Shown: positions 7,621-16,115 of the stretch, in pieces | Layout of the letters: every line of letters begins with the position of its first letter | Position numbering within the stretch: position 1 is the stretch's first letter | Source of the DNA: a bacterium | GTDB lineage: Bacteria; SZUA-79; Acidulodesulfobacterales; Acidulodesulfobacteraceae | Direction of reading: 5' to 3' | Length of the DNA stretch: 64,000 bases | NCBI GenBank assembly: GCA_021800805.1 | Contig: JAJYYR010000001.1 | Span: 1,120,899 to 1,184,898 of the forward strand | Notes under the pieces: model-generated | Database searches by the model: none | Seen by the model: the letters and a program-made list of their open reading frames with translations, nothing else | What the model was told of the DNA's origin: nothing | Program-made: the position numbers and the translations under genes

Positions 7621-8688
7621 TTATACGGTTTCTTTTATTATTTCGTCTCCTATTTTATATATAGGCAGTATCACATCGGCTAAGCCGGCATCCACTACGG
7701 CTTTAGGCATGCCGTAAACGACGCATGTCGCTTCATTCTGAGCAATGGTTTTTCCTCCGGTTTCCTTAATTTTTTTCATTCCAAGCAAACCGTCGGAACC
7801 CATTCCCGTCAATATAACTCCGAGGGCTTTTCCCGGATATTCTTTTGCGACCGATTCCATCATAACGGAAACGGAAGGTCTATTTATGAGGTCTTCAGGT
7901 TCGTTTGAAAGAGATGTTACGAATCCGAGCCCTTTTTCTTTTATTATACTTAGATGTTTATCTCCCGGAGATAAATAAGCCGTTCCCGGTTTAATTATCT
8001 CTCCTCCCGCGGCTTCAATGACCTTAATGTGAGATATAGAGGACAATCTTTCGGCAAAAGGGCCTGTAAACGCTTTAGGCATATGCTGGACTAAAATTAT
8101 AGGAACCGGAAAGTTCTGCGGCAGTTTGGGTATAACGTCCTGAAGTGCTTTCGGTCCGCCGGTGGAAGAACCTATGGCGACTATATCTATTTTATTATTC
8201 TTCGCCGCCCCTTTGACATATTCTACCGCCTGTTCTTTTACGCCATGTTCCCTTAGTTCTTTTACATAAGGTTTAAAGAAATACTTTTTTGCGGTAATAG
8301 CCCTTATTTTTGAAATTAAATCGTCTTTTACTTTTAAGATATTGAGCGATACGTTAGAAAGGTTTTTTGGAATATAGTCCGCCGCTCCTAAATCTAGCGC
8401 ATCTAAAGTTTCCTTGGCTCCTTCTTCCGTCAAGGAGCTAAGCATTATAATTGGAATAGGACATTTCTCCATAATTATTTTAAGCGCCGTCAGTCCGTCC
8501 ATAACCGGCATTTCTATGTCCATAGTCGCTATATCGGGCTTCAGGTCGTTAATCTGGCGGATAGCGTCCTGCCCGTCTTTTGCCGTGCCGACTACTTTTA
8601 TATCTTCTTCGCCGTCAACAAGAGAACTTATTGCTCTCCTCATAAAAGGAGAGTCGTCGACTATTAAAAGCCTGATTGGTTCAGCCAT
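7621..8688 (-). CDS. cheB: Chemotaxis protein-glutamate methylesterase/deamidase CheB
   Basis: 355 residues with a receiver domain (Asp11-Asp12, phosphoacceptor Asp57 in ATMDIEMP) and a C-terminal methylesterase domain. The active-site serine region is AIGSSTGGPKALQDV, the histidine is in ILVQHMPKAF and the aspartate is in LGVILTGMGSDG. It removes methyl groups from receptors for adaptation, opposing CheR encoded in the same operon. The ATG follows an AGGAGG site that adjoins a REP-like repeat at 8710-8736. The repeat separates it from cheA. Confidence 0.96.
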   Translation of the reverse strand: MAEPIRLLIVDDSPFMRRAISSLVDGEEDIKVVGTAKDGQDAIRQINDLKPDIATMDIEMPVMDGLTALKIIMEKCPIPIIMLSSLTEEGAKETLDALDLGAADYIPKNLSNVSLNILKVKDDLISKIRAITAKKYFFKPYVKELREHGVKEQAVEYVKGAAKNNKIDIVAIGSSTGGPKALQDVIPKLPQNFPVPIILVQHMPKAFTGPFAERLSSISHIKVIEAAGGEIIKPGTAYLSPGDKHLSIIKEKGLGFVTSLSNEPEDLINRPSVSVMMESVAKEYPGKALGVILTGMGSDGLLGMKKIKETGGKTIAQNEATCVVYGMPKAVVDAGLADVILPIYKIGDEIIKETV

Positions 8689-8709
8689 AAAATTTTAAAT
8701 CCTCCTCAT

Positions 8710-8736
8710 GTCATGCCCGCGAAGGCGGGAATCCGG
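8710..8736. repeat. REP-like element, GTCATGCCCGCGAAGGCGGG type
   Basis: A 27-bp element with a CCCGC-GAAG-GCGGG core hairpin followed by AATCCGG. It lies between cheA and cheB and matches the element at 25764-25790 (reverse orientation) at 24 of 27 positions. Elements of the form GTCATTCCCGCG...GGGAATCC are common intergenic repeats in proteobacterial genomes. Confidence 0.85.
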
Positions 8737-8774
8737 TCCTAATTTTTTTACCGCAAAATTAAAGTTAATTATAA

Positions 8775-10808
8775 TCATTTGACTTTAACCGCATCTATCA
8801 TAGAAGCCACGTCTATTATTAAAACGACCCTGCCGTCGCCGGTTATCGTAGCGCCGGAAATTCCTTTGTACCCAAGCTGATAATCGCCGAGAGACTTGAT
8901 GACTACCTCTTCCTGACCGAAAAGATTATCGACGACGATCCCGACCTTTTTTTCGGCAAGCGCTACTACGACGACGTAAATTTCTCTATCGCCGGAATTA
9001 AGCGTCTCCGCGCCCATATTTTCGGCGATCCCGAATTCGTCTCCGAGCCTGAGCAGGGATAAAACCGATTTCCTTAAATTTATAACTTCGTGTTTATCTA
9101 TAGTTTGTATGGAGGATTCTTTTATCCTAAGCGTTTCTACGACGGAATTAAGAGGAATTGCAAAAACCTCGTCCGATATTCCGACTATAAGGGTTTGAAT
9201 TATCGCCACGGTAAGAGGAAGCTTTAATATAATGCCGGAACCCTGCCCCGGATTAGAATTAATTTCGATAATTCCGTTAAGTTTCTGTATGTTGGTTTTT
9301 ACGACATCCATCCCTACGCCTCTTCCTGAAATTTCCGTAGCTTTGTCTTTTGTGCTGAATCCCGGCGCAAAAATAAGATTTAATGCATCTTTATCGGAAA
9401 GATTTACGGCGGTTTTTTCGTCAATCACGCCTTTTTCTACCGCTTTTCTTTTGATAACGGCGGGGTCCATACCTTTGCCGTCGTCTACAACGGATATAAT
9501 AATGTAATTTCCCTCATGTTCCGCGCTTAGTTTTATCGTGCCTTTTTCCGGTTTTCCCGCGGCTTTTCTTGATTCTTTATCTTCTATGCCGTGGTCGACG
9601 CTGTTTCTAATTAAATGGACAAGAGGGTCTCCAATTTCTTCTATAACGGATTTATCAAGTTCCGTTTCTTCGCCCGATATGAGCAGTTCCATATCTTTGC
9701 CGAGTTCCCGGGAAAGATCCCTGACCATTCTCGGAAATTTACTAAACACCTTTTTAACCGGCTGCATCCTCGTTTTCATAACTGCAAGCTGAAGGTCGGT
9801 AGTTACAAGATTAAGACCCGCCACTACCTGCGCAAGCGCGGACGAAAGGTCGTCGTCGGCATATTTTATTTCCAGCTTCGACGAAATATTAAACAGCCTG
9901 TTTCTGGCAAGAACTAATTCGCCTACAAGATTCATAACGTTATCGAGCCTTTCTATGTCGACCCTGACGGTCGTTTCTTTAATCTCTGCGGGCGGAGCGG
10001 GAGCCGTTGCAGGTTTCTGAGGGACAGGCTGAGGCTGCGCGGCGGACGGCATCTGCGCCGGTTTGTTCCGAGGCGTTGGGGCAGCCGCAGGTTCTTCATT
10101 GCGGACGACGGGCTGAGGGGTTTCCTCCAATACGGAAGAATGGACGATTTCCTCAGCCGCTACTTCAGGAATTTCGACGTCTGCGGTATGCCGTTTATGT
10201 TCTTCTTCTTCTTCTTTTTCTTTATAAATTTCTTCTAATTCTTCTTTGGAAATGAGGTTATCTTCCAAAAGTATGTCGCCCAGACTTCTCGCCTTTTTTT
10301 TGCCGGAATGCGAAACGCCGGCGGCGGGGGGATTATCGGAAGATGCCTGATTTTGGGGCGCCGCCGCGGGGCTTAAGACCTTTGGGGCAGGTTCCGACGG
10401 CGCCGCGCCCGTCCCTTCAGACAGTTCGTTAAGTTTTTTAATGAGTTCCGCATTGCCTTCGGGAGGTTCGCCCTCGGACCTTGTTTCCGATACCGTTATT
10501 ATCATAGCTTTAAGCGTGTCCATAGCCTTAAGAAGATAATCGGTCATTTCGGAGGTAAGGGTAATTTCCCCCTGCCTAAGCTTATTAAGAATATTTTCGG
10601 CGCTGTGCGCAAGTTCCACTATGTTCTGAAAGCCCAAGAAGCCTGCCGAACCTTTGACGGTATGAGCCGCTCTGAATATCGTGTTTAATATTTCCTTATT
10701 GTCGGGCTGTTTTTCTAACTCTATAAAATTTTCGTTAAGGCTTTCAAGCAGCTCCAACGCTTCCTGAATAAAATCGTTGACAATTTCCTGCATCGAATCG
10801 TCTATCAT
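8775..10808 (-). CDS. cheA: Chemotaxis histidine kinase CheA
   Basis: 677 residues. Domains in order: Hpt (about 1-105, phosphoaccepting His49 in RAAHTVKGSAGFLG); a long Pro/Ala-rich linker (about 130-285); the dimerisation segment (VDIERLDNVMNLVGELVLAR); the ATPase with N box HLIRNSVDHGIED and G boxes VDDGKGMD and GRGVGMDVV; and a CheW-like regulatory domain to the end. I see no recognisable P2 (CheY-binding) domain. In its place the linker carries a short ARSLGDILLEDNLISKEELE motif, similar to the N-terminal motif of GspE/PilB-type ATPases and reported in other CheA proteins. The operon partners are cheY, cheB, cheW and cheR. Confidence 0.95.
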   Translation of the reverse strand: MIDDSMQEIVNDFIQEALELLESLNENFIELEKQPDNKEILNTIFRAAHTVKGSAGFLGFQNIVELAHSAENILNKLRQGEITLTSEMTDYLLKAMDTLKAMIITVSETRSEGEPPEGNAELIKKLNELSEGTGAAPSEPAPKVLSPAAAPQNQASSDNPPAAGVSHSGKKKARSLGDILLEDNLISKEELEEIYKEKEEEEEHKRHTADVEIPEVAAEEIVHSSVLEETPQPVVRNEEPAAAPTPRNKPAQMPSAAQPQPVPQKPATAPAPPAEIKETTVRVDIERLDNVMNLVGELVLARNRLFNISSKLEIKYADDDLSSALAQVVAGLNLVTTDLQLAVMKTRMQPVKKVFSKFPRMVRDLSRELGKDMELLISGEETELDKSVIEEIGDPLVHLIRNSVDHGIEDKESRKAAGKPEKGTIKLSAEHEGNYIIISVVDDGKGMDPAVIKRKAVEKGVIDEKTAVNLSDKDALNLIFAPGFSTKDKATEISGRGVGMDVVKTNIQKLNGIIEINSNPGQGSGIILKLPLTVAIIQTLIVGISDEVFAIPLNSVVETLRIKESSIQTIDKHEVINLRKSVLSLLRLGDEFGIAENMGAETLNSGDREIYVVVVALAEKKVGIVVDNLFGQEEVVIKSLGDYQLGYKGISGATITGDGRVVLIIDVASMIDAVKVK

Positions 10809-10835
10809 TTCGTATCACCCGTAAAATTTTAGCGT

Positions 10836-11219
10836 TTAATCGGGAAAAATCTTTGAAATCTTTTCCTGAAGAACTTCCGCCGTAAAAGGTTTGACTATAT
10901 AGTTATTGACGCCCGCTTTAACCGCTTCCACGACGTTTTCTTTTTTAGCTTCCGCCGTAACCATCAAAAAAGGGAGGTCTTTAGTGGCTTCGTTTGCCCT
11001 GACCTTTTTCAGAAGTTCTATGCCGGTCATTTCCGGCATATTCCAGTCCGAAATAACAAAGTCGTAATTTCCGTCGCCGATTTTAGACAGGGCTATCTCG
11101 CCGTTTTCGGCTTCGTCGATGCTGGTAAAACCTATCTGCTTTAAAATATTCTTAATAATTCTTCTCATAGTGGAAAAATCATCCACGACAAGAATTTTCA
11201 TCGAAAGGTCGAACGCCAT
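10836..11219 (-). CDS. cheY: Chemotaxis response regulator CheY
   Basis: A 127-residue single receiver domain. Acidic pocket Asp13-Asp14, phosphoacceptor Asp58 in [13 protein letters not shown], the conserved Thr in [12 protein letters not shown] and the Lys in YIVKPFTAE are all present; the DWNMP/VTAEAK pattern is that of motor-binding CheY. Phospho-CheY would bind FliM, whose N-terminal motif is intact in this window. It lies 27 bases upstream of cheA. Confidence 0.95.
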   Translation of the reverse strand: MAFDLSMKILVVDDFSTMRRIIKNILKQIGFTSIDEAENGEIALSKIGDGNYDFVISDWNMPEMTGIELLKKVRANEATKDLPFLMVTAEAKKENVVEAVKAGVNNYIVKPFTAEVLQEKISKIFPD

Positions 11220-11290
11220 AATATTTAATATCCTTTTAAAATATTTAAAATTATAATAAAAATTTGTCTTTTTAGCAATATGTTATTATT

Positions 11291-11659
11291 TTATCCGTAA
11301 ATATCTTTAACGGCTTTTTTTACAACGCCTATTATTTCATTTTCCGTAAAGGGTTTCTGCAAAAAAGCGAAACTGCCCGAAATTTCACTTTTGTCCGGTA
11401 TATTAGAAGACATCAGTATTACCGGAATTTTTTTTGTATCCTCGTTTTCTTTCAGATTTTTCAACAGCGTTATGCCGTCCATTTGAGGCATATTCAAATC
11501 CGTTACTATTAAATTTATATCGTCTTTTATAGCTTTTTCTAAAGCCTCGAACCCGTCGGAAGCGGTTTTTACCCTAAAACCGGCATTTTTAAAAACTGCG
11601 GTCAAAAACTTCATAACGACTATAGAGTCTTCCACGATTAATACGGTATAGTTTTTCAT
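11291..11659 (-). CDS. Single-domain response regulator, CheY-like
   Basis: 122 residues starting at MKNYTVLIVEDSIVVMKFL. Phosphoacceptor Asp54 is in LIVTDLNMPQMDG, a serine replaces threonine in VILMSSNIP, and Lys is in FLQKPFTENE. I chose the ATG at 11659 because it begins exactly at the receiver fold. The longer reading frame to 11845 would overlap cheR by 181 bases and adds no recognisable sequence. It is a second CheY-type protein beside the canonical cheY and may compete for phosphoryl groups from CheA or act elsewhere. The start is five bases from the cheR stop. Confidence 0.85.
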   Translation of the reverse strand: MKNYTVLIVEDSIVVMKFLTAVFKNAGFRVKTASDGFEALEKAIKDDINLIVTDLNMPQMDGITLLKNLKENEDTKKIPVILMSSNIPDKSEISGSFAFLQKPFTENEIIGVVKKAVKDIYG

Positions 11660-11664
11660 AATAT

Positions 11665-12507
11665 TTATTCCTTCCTGTATAACGGCGTTTTGCCAAAACC
11701 TACTAATTTTAATAAAGACGTTACCTGATGAAGCGATTCGCTGTGTCCTAAAAACAGATAGCCTCCGGTCTTCAAACTTTCGTATATATTTGCTATAGCT
11801 TTTTTTTTGGATTCCGAATTGAAATATATTATAACATTTCTGCATAAAACTATGTCAAACTCGTTAAGTTTCTTTACGTCTTTTGAATCCATAAGATTAA
11901 CGTTACGGAAAGAAACCATTTTTTTAATTTCGTCTTTGATGCTATATGAATCGTCGTCGATTTTATCGAAATATTTTTTTAAAACTGCCGAAGAAGCGTT
12001 GCGCAATGTATAGCCGCCGTAAATGCCCTTCTTTGCCGATTCGAGAACCTGCTCGCTTATATCGGAGCCTACTATTTCAAAATCGATACCGGAAACCGGA
12101 AAGTTTTCTTTTATCATAATGCCGATAGTGTAAGGCTCTTCGCCGGTTGAGCATGCCGCGCTCCATATTCTTATTTTTTTATGAACGCCGTTACCCGCCT
12201 CATGGACGACTTTTTTCAGAATATCCGTAAATACGTCAAGTTGCGGCATATCTCTAAAAAAACTTGTTTCGTTGGTAGTTACGCTGTTAAATAACTCCTT
12301 TATTTCCTTGTTTTTATCCGAAGAATATTTTAAATAATTATAATAATCCTCGAAATTGGGCAGATTTAAAACCGAAAGCCTTTTAGAAAGCCTTGTTTCC
12401 AATAAATATTTTTTTTGTTCGCTGAAATATATTCCGGATATTTCGTAAATCAAGTCTTTTAATTTATTAAAAACATCTGTGGATAGGATTGGATTTGTAT
12501 ATTCCAT
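11665..12507 (-). CDS. cheR: Chemotaxis protein methyltransferase CheR
   Basis: 280 residues: an N-terminal helical CheR domain (FNKLKDLIYEISGIYFSEQK, LETRLSKRL) and a SAM-dependent methyltransferase domain with TTNETSFFRD, the SAM-binding IWSAACSTGEEPYTIGI and the CRNVIIYFN motif. It methylates receptor glutamates; CheB in the same operon reverses this. No C-terminal TPR extension is present. Start is two bases after the HEAT-repeat gene stop. Confidence 0.96.
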   Translation of the reverse strand: MEYTNPILSTDVFNKLKDLIYEISGIYFSEQKKYLLETRLSKRLSVLNLPNFEDYYNYLKYSSDKNKEIKELFNSVTTNETSFFRDMPQLDVFTDILKKVVHEAGNGVHKKIRIWSAACSTGEEPYTIGIMIKENFPVSGIDFEIVGSDISEQVLESAKKGIYGGYTLRNASSAVLKKYFDKIDDDSYSIKDEIKKMVSFRNVNLMDSKDVKKLNEFDIVLCRNVIIYFNSESKKKAIANIYESLKTGGYLFLGHSESLHQVTSLLKLVGFGKTPLYRKE

Positions 12508-12509
12508 GT

Positions 12510-14486
12510 TTAATTTTTTATTAATTCCAAAGAAAAATTTTTTATATCTTTATCTTTAGAGGAATTATATCTTTTTAAGATAGAATTTGATTTTTCTTTG
12601 TTTAATGCGTGTAATGCCCTTAACAGCGCAATTTTAGCCATTTTGCTTTTTTCTTTACGCAAAATAGAAACAAGTTCGTCAAAACTGCCTTTATCCCCCG
12701 ACTTTTGAATTAATTCTATTATTTTGTATTTAGAAATATCGGAGTAAACGCCGGAGTTAAGCGCATTTAAAAAAACTGCGGAATCTTTTTCCCCCGACGA
12801 CAGAAGAGATTCTAAATAATTTAATTTCGTTTCTTCGTCGTCTTCTTCAAGCATAAAAGCCGTTTCTTCTTTATGGTTAATTAAATTGAAATGATCAAGC
12901 TCTTTTGCAAGAAGCCTTTTTAATGGAACGGATTTAATATGTTTAAATGCCGAAAATTTATCATATAAATCTTTAATCTCTTTTGACGTAAATTTTATTT
13001 TTTTTATTCCCAAAATTCTTAAGGAATATTCTACGATTTTATCGTTTTTAGAAGAAAGCCCGTCTATAAAAAAATAAATATATTTCTTGTCTTTATTTAG
13101 GCTTATAAGGTTTGACAGGGAGAAGACGTAAGCATCGATAACGTCGGGATAGTTTTCCTTAAGAAGTCCGTTAAAAATATTTTCTATGTAGGAAACCGCG
13201 CTTTTAAGATACCCGAGCAAGACTGCCGCAGATTTCCTTACGTCGCCGTTACCGTCCTTTATATAGCAGTCGATAACCGCGTCTATAAGCGGAAGCTCAT
13301 AGGAACCGCCGGATAATTTTTGCGCGTATTTTAAAAGGGAAAGCTTTATTTCGACGAAAAATTTTTTATCCTTATAAAAATTTAAAAGATTAATTACGTC
13401 TCTATGGGAAATATCCGATAAAACGTCAATAAGCACATCGGTTTTATTATTTATGTCCGAGGACGGCTTTAGCGATTTTATAAATTCGGTTATGAATTTC
13501 GGTCTTGCTATTTTTTTTATTATTTCTTTTATATAACCGTATTCTATTTCGTCTATGTTTTCGTTTTTTTGATAATATTCAAAAATAAATTTGAATAGCT
13601 TTCTTGATTTTTTATGATTAAACAGCGAAAAATAACATAAAATAGCATCTACGGCATCTTTTTCTTCATAATCATTCAACGAGAATATACTTATTTTTAA
13701 GTTCATTTTGGACATTTTAAGAGATATTCTTTCCTTTCCGGAGCTTCTTCCGTTCTTATCGCAGTCGTTTATAAGACATATTTTATAAAGACTTTTGAGT
13801 ATATAAATTTTGTCTAATTTATATTTTGCGTTTTTACTCAGAAGTTCCAATAAAAAGTCGGTTATCTCGTTTCCGCCTATTTTAGAAAGAGATTCCGTAA
13901 TTATATTTCTAACGACTCTGTCGTCGGTACTCAACAACATTTCTTTTAATTTTGGAAAAGCCTTTTTTAATTTTAATTCCCCTATAGAAAAAACTGCAGC
14001 CGATAAAACGAAAAAATTTCCCTTTAGAGCTTTTATAAGAATACCGCCTAAATCTATTTTTAATATTCCTATGGATTCTATAGCATTTGCCCTCGTAATT
14101 TCATCCCTGCTGTCTGCAAGGACTTTCAAAACATTTTTAGAATAATCTTTGGGCGTGAAATATCCGTATCTAATCAGTTCGGCAGTCAATCTATCATACT
14201 TTCCTTTGTTTTTACCCGCATATTCCGTCAAAAAATTACCGTTCCGCATAGCCAGCCGTTTCAAAGTATCGAAGGAATTAGAACGCATTTTTATGCTAAA
14301 CGCCGGGGAAACGGCAAAATCCATAAGTTTTTTTATAATTTCTTTTTTACCGCCGACGATATTTACTAAGGCATTTTGAGCGGACTCCACGATGCCCTGA
14401 CTTTGAGAATCTAATAGTTTTATTAACTTTTCTTTCTCCGCCGGAGTTCCCGATTTTGCAATTTTTTCTATTTCTTCTTTATTCAT
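12510..14486 (-). CDS. HEAT-repeat protein in the chemotaxis operon
   Basis: 658 residues made almost entirely of paired helices of about 35 residues, with typical HEAT hallmarks such as RANAIESIGILKID, DDRVVRNIITESLSKIG, VRKSAAVLLGYLKSAV and MAKIALLRALHALN. No catalytic motif or signal peptide is visible, so it should be a cytoplasmic scaffold. Its start overlaps the fliA stop by eight bases and its end is two bases from cheR, so it is co-translated with regulators and chemotaxis enzymes. HEAT proteins occur at similar positions in che loci of some deltaproteobacteria. Its partner is unknown; a link to CheR/CheY or to receptor arrays is inference from position. Confidence 0.8.
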   Translation of the reverse strand: MNKEEIEKIAKSGTPAEKEKLIKLLDSQSQGIVESAQNALVNIVGGKKEIIKKLMDFAVSPAFSIKMRSNSFDTLKRLAMRNGNFLTEYAGKNKGKYDRLTAELIRYGYFTPKDYSKNVLKVLADSRDEITRANAIESIGILKIDLGGILIKALKGNFFVLSAAVFSIGELKLKKAFPKLKEMLLSTDDRVVRNIITESLSKIGGNEITDFLLELLSKNAKYKLDKIYILKSLYKICLINDCDKNGRSSGKERISLKMSKMNLKISIFSLNDYEEKDAVDAILCYFSLFNHKKSRKLFKFIFEYYQKNENIDEIEYGYIKEIIKKIARPKFITEFIKSLKPSSDINNKTDVLIDVLSDISHRDVINLLNFYKDKKFFVEIKLSLLKYAQKLSGGSYELPLIDAVIDCYIKDGNGDVRKSAAVLLGYLKSAVSYIENIFNGLLKENYPDVIDAYVFSLSNLISLNKDKKYIYFFIDGLSSKNDKIVEYSLRILGIKKIKFTSKEIKDLYDKFSAFKHIKSVPLKRLLAKELDHFNLINHKEETAFMLEEDDEETKLNYLESLLSSGEKDSAVFLNALNSGVYSDISKYKIIELIQKSGDKGSFDELVSILRKEKSKMAKIALLRALHALNKEKSNSILKRYNSSKDKDIKNFSLELIKN

Positions 14487-15189
14487 AAGATTTTAGTTTA
14501 GCTCTTAATTTTATAATCGATTTAGAATGAATCTGACATATTCTGGATTCGGTTAAATTTAATATATTTCCTATCTCTTTTAAAGTTAATTCATCATAAT
14601 AATACATCATTAAAACGTTCTTTTCAATATTTTCCAGCATATCTATATATTTTTTTAATATATTTTTTTTTTCGTCTATTATAAGGCCGTCAACTATAGA
14701 AATATCTTTGCTTTCTATGGTATCTAAAGATTCCGGCTTTGTTTTATCCATAGAAATGAAATCTTTGTCGTTTAAAAACGATGCCCCCCTTATCTTGTAA
14801 AACATTTCGTTAAGTTCGCCTATTCCTATATCTAATTCAGCGGCTACTTCTTCATCCGAGGGCATTCTTCCAAATTTTTGTTCCAATTTTGAATAAACTT
14901 TTTCTATTCTTCCGGATAATTCCCTAACATTTCTGGGCATATAATCAAGTTTCCGGATGTTGTCGAGTATCGTTCCTTTTATACGCGTTATCGCATAATA
15001 TCTAAAATTTTCGTTTTTCGCCGGGTCGAATTTTATCGCCGCGTCTATCAAGCCGAATATACCGAATTCGATAATGTCGTCTTTATTTATTATGCCGTTA
15101 AATTTTACCGACATAAAATTAGCGACCTTATTGACGAGGTTGAAATTTTCTTCTATTAATTTTTTAGATTTATCGTCTATTTTTTGCAT
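14479..15189 (-). CDS. fliA: Flagellar sigma factor FliA (sigma-28)
   Basis: 236 residues, the usual FliA length, with sigma-70-family regions 2 (NKDDIIEFGIFGLIDAAIKF, FRYYAITRIKGTILDNIRKL), 3 (the RNVRELSGRIEK and EEVAAELDIGIGELNEMF segments) and 4 (LTLKEIGNILNLTESRICQI, HSKSIIKLRAKL). FliA directs transcription of late flagellar genes such as flagellin. It is in the order flhA-flhF-flhG-fliA typical of polar flagellates. No FlgM gene is in the window and I could not find a clear sigma-28 promoter here, so its targets lie elsewhere. Confidence 0.94.
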   Translation of the reverse strand: MQKIDDKSKKLIEENFNLVNKVANFMSVKFNGIINKDDIIEFGIFGLIDAAIKFDPAKNENFRYYAITRIKGTILDNIRKLDYMPRNVRELSGRIEKVYSKLEQKFGRMPSDEEVAAELDIGIGELNEMFYKIRGASFLNDKDFISMDKTKPESLDTIESKDISIVDGLIIDEKKNILKKYIDMLENIEKNVLMMYYYDELTLKEIGNILNLTESRICQIHSKSIIKLRAKLKSYE

Positions 15190-15207
15190 ATTAAATTAAG
15201 TCGAAAA

Positions 15208-16056
15208 TTAAAAAGACATCAGTAGTCTGTTAAGAAAAAATTGAATATTGCCGTTGGACGTTTTACTGTCTTTCTGCGATAGTATGTTGTAAGCCAGCTT
15301 TTTAAAACAGAGCGAAGCTTTTGAATCCGGAAAAAGTCCGGACGCCGGTCTTTGCATTATAACGGAACGGGAAACGTTGTCGTCGTTTAAGATATGCCCG
15401 AGATAATTTAAATTAACTTTAAGGAATTTATCCGAAACAAGGCTTAAATGTTTATATACCTCTTTTGCTTCCCTTTCGCTCCTGACGTTATTTACTATAA
15501 TAGAAAAATATTTTTCGCTGTATTTAGTACTTAAAACTTTTATAAGGGCGTAGGCGTCGGTAATAGAAGTTGGTTCCGGGGTAACGACGACGTATATCTC
15601 GCTGGCGGCAAGATTAAAATACAGGACGTTAGACGATATACCCGCTCCGGTATCTATCAAAAGCACGTCTATGGGTCTTCCGCTTACGTCCAAATCGCCC
15701 GCAAACTCGTCAAATCTAGACATCAGCGTAATCTTTTGCGGCTCCGAAAGATTCGACAGTTCGGATATGCCGGAAGAAGCAGGAAGAATCATTATGCCGT
15801 TAGGATCGGTCATTATGATGTCTCTGAGCTGTTTATCTCCGTAAATAACCTGCGATATATTATATCTGGGAATCATTCCCATTAATACCGAAACGTTTCC
15901 AAGACTTAAATCGGCATCCATTATTATTACCCTTTTTCCCATAGAAGCGAAACAATACGCAAGATTGCAAACGATATTGGTCTTTCCCACACCGCCTTTT
16001 CCGCTTGTAACCGAAATAATTTTCGTATAAGAACTTTCTTTTTTCCGTATATTCAT
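15208..16056 (-). CDS. flhG: MinD-family ATPase FlhG, flagellar number regulator
   Basis: 282 residues with the deviant Walker A motif TSGKGGVGKTNIV (17-29), the MinD-type IIMDADLSLGNVSVLMG and the switch motif VLLIDTGAGISSNV. FlhG controls the number of flagella and works with FlhF, encoded just upstream. Unlike some FlhG proteins it lacks an obvious N-terminal DQAxxLR activator motif (the N terminus is NIRKKESSYTKII). A 24-bp palindrome lies between flhF and this gene. Confidence 0.92.
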   Translation of the reverse strand: MNIRKKESSYTKIISVTSGKGGVGKTNIVCNLAYCFASMGKRVIIMDADLSLGNVSVLMGMIPRYNISQVIYGDKQLRDIIMTDPNGIMILPASSGISELSNLSEPQKITLMSRFDEFAGDLDVSGRPIDVLLIDTGAGISSNVLYFNLAASEIYVVVTPEPTSITDAYALIKVLSTKYSEKYFSIIVNNVRSEREAKEVYKHLSLVSDKFLKVNLNYLGHILNDDNVSRSVIMQRPASGLFPDSKASLCFKKLAYNILSQKDSKTSNGNIQFFLNRLLMSF

Positions 16057-16085
16057 TTTATAATGCCTCTTTTATATATTAATCC

Positions 16086-16109
16086 GGGGACAGACTTAAG
16101 TCTGTCCCC
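16086..16109. repeat. 24-bp perfect palindrome between flhF and flhG
   Basis: Half-site GGGGACAGACTT followed by its exact reverse complement AAGTCTGTCCCC. It is identical to 28802-28825 and belongs to a four-member family in this window. It would form a stable stem in the flhF-flhG intercistronic mRNA. It is followed by TTTTCG on the plus strand. Confidence 0.9.
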
Positions 16110-16115
16110 TTTTCG

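Noticed and set aside
11660..11845. N-terminal extension of the CheY-like protein to 11845
   Set aside because: It overlaps most of the end of cheR and adds no recognisable sequence; the receiver fold starts at ATG 11659.
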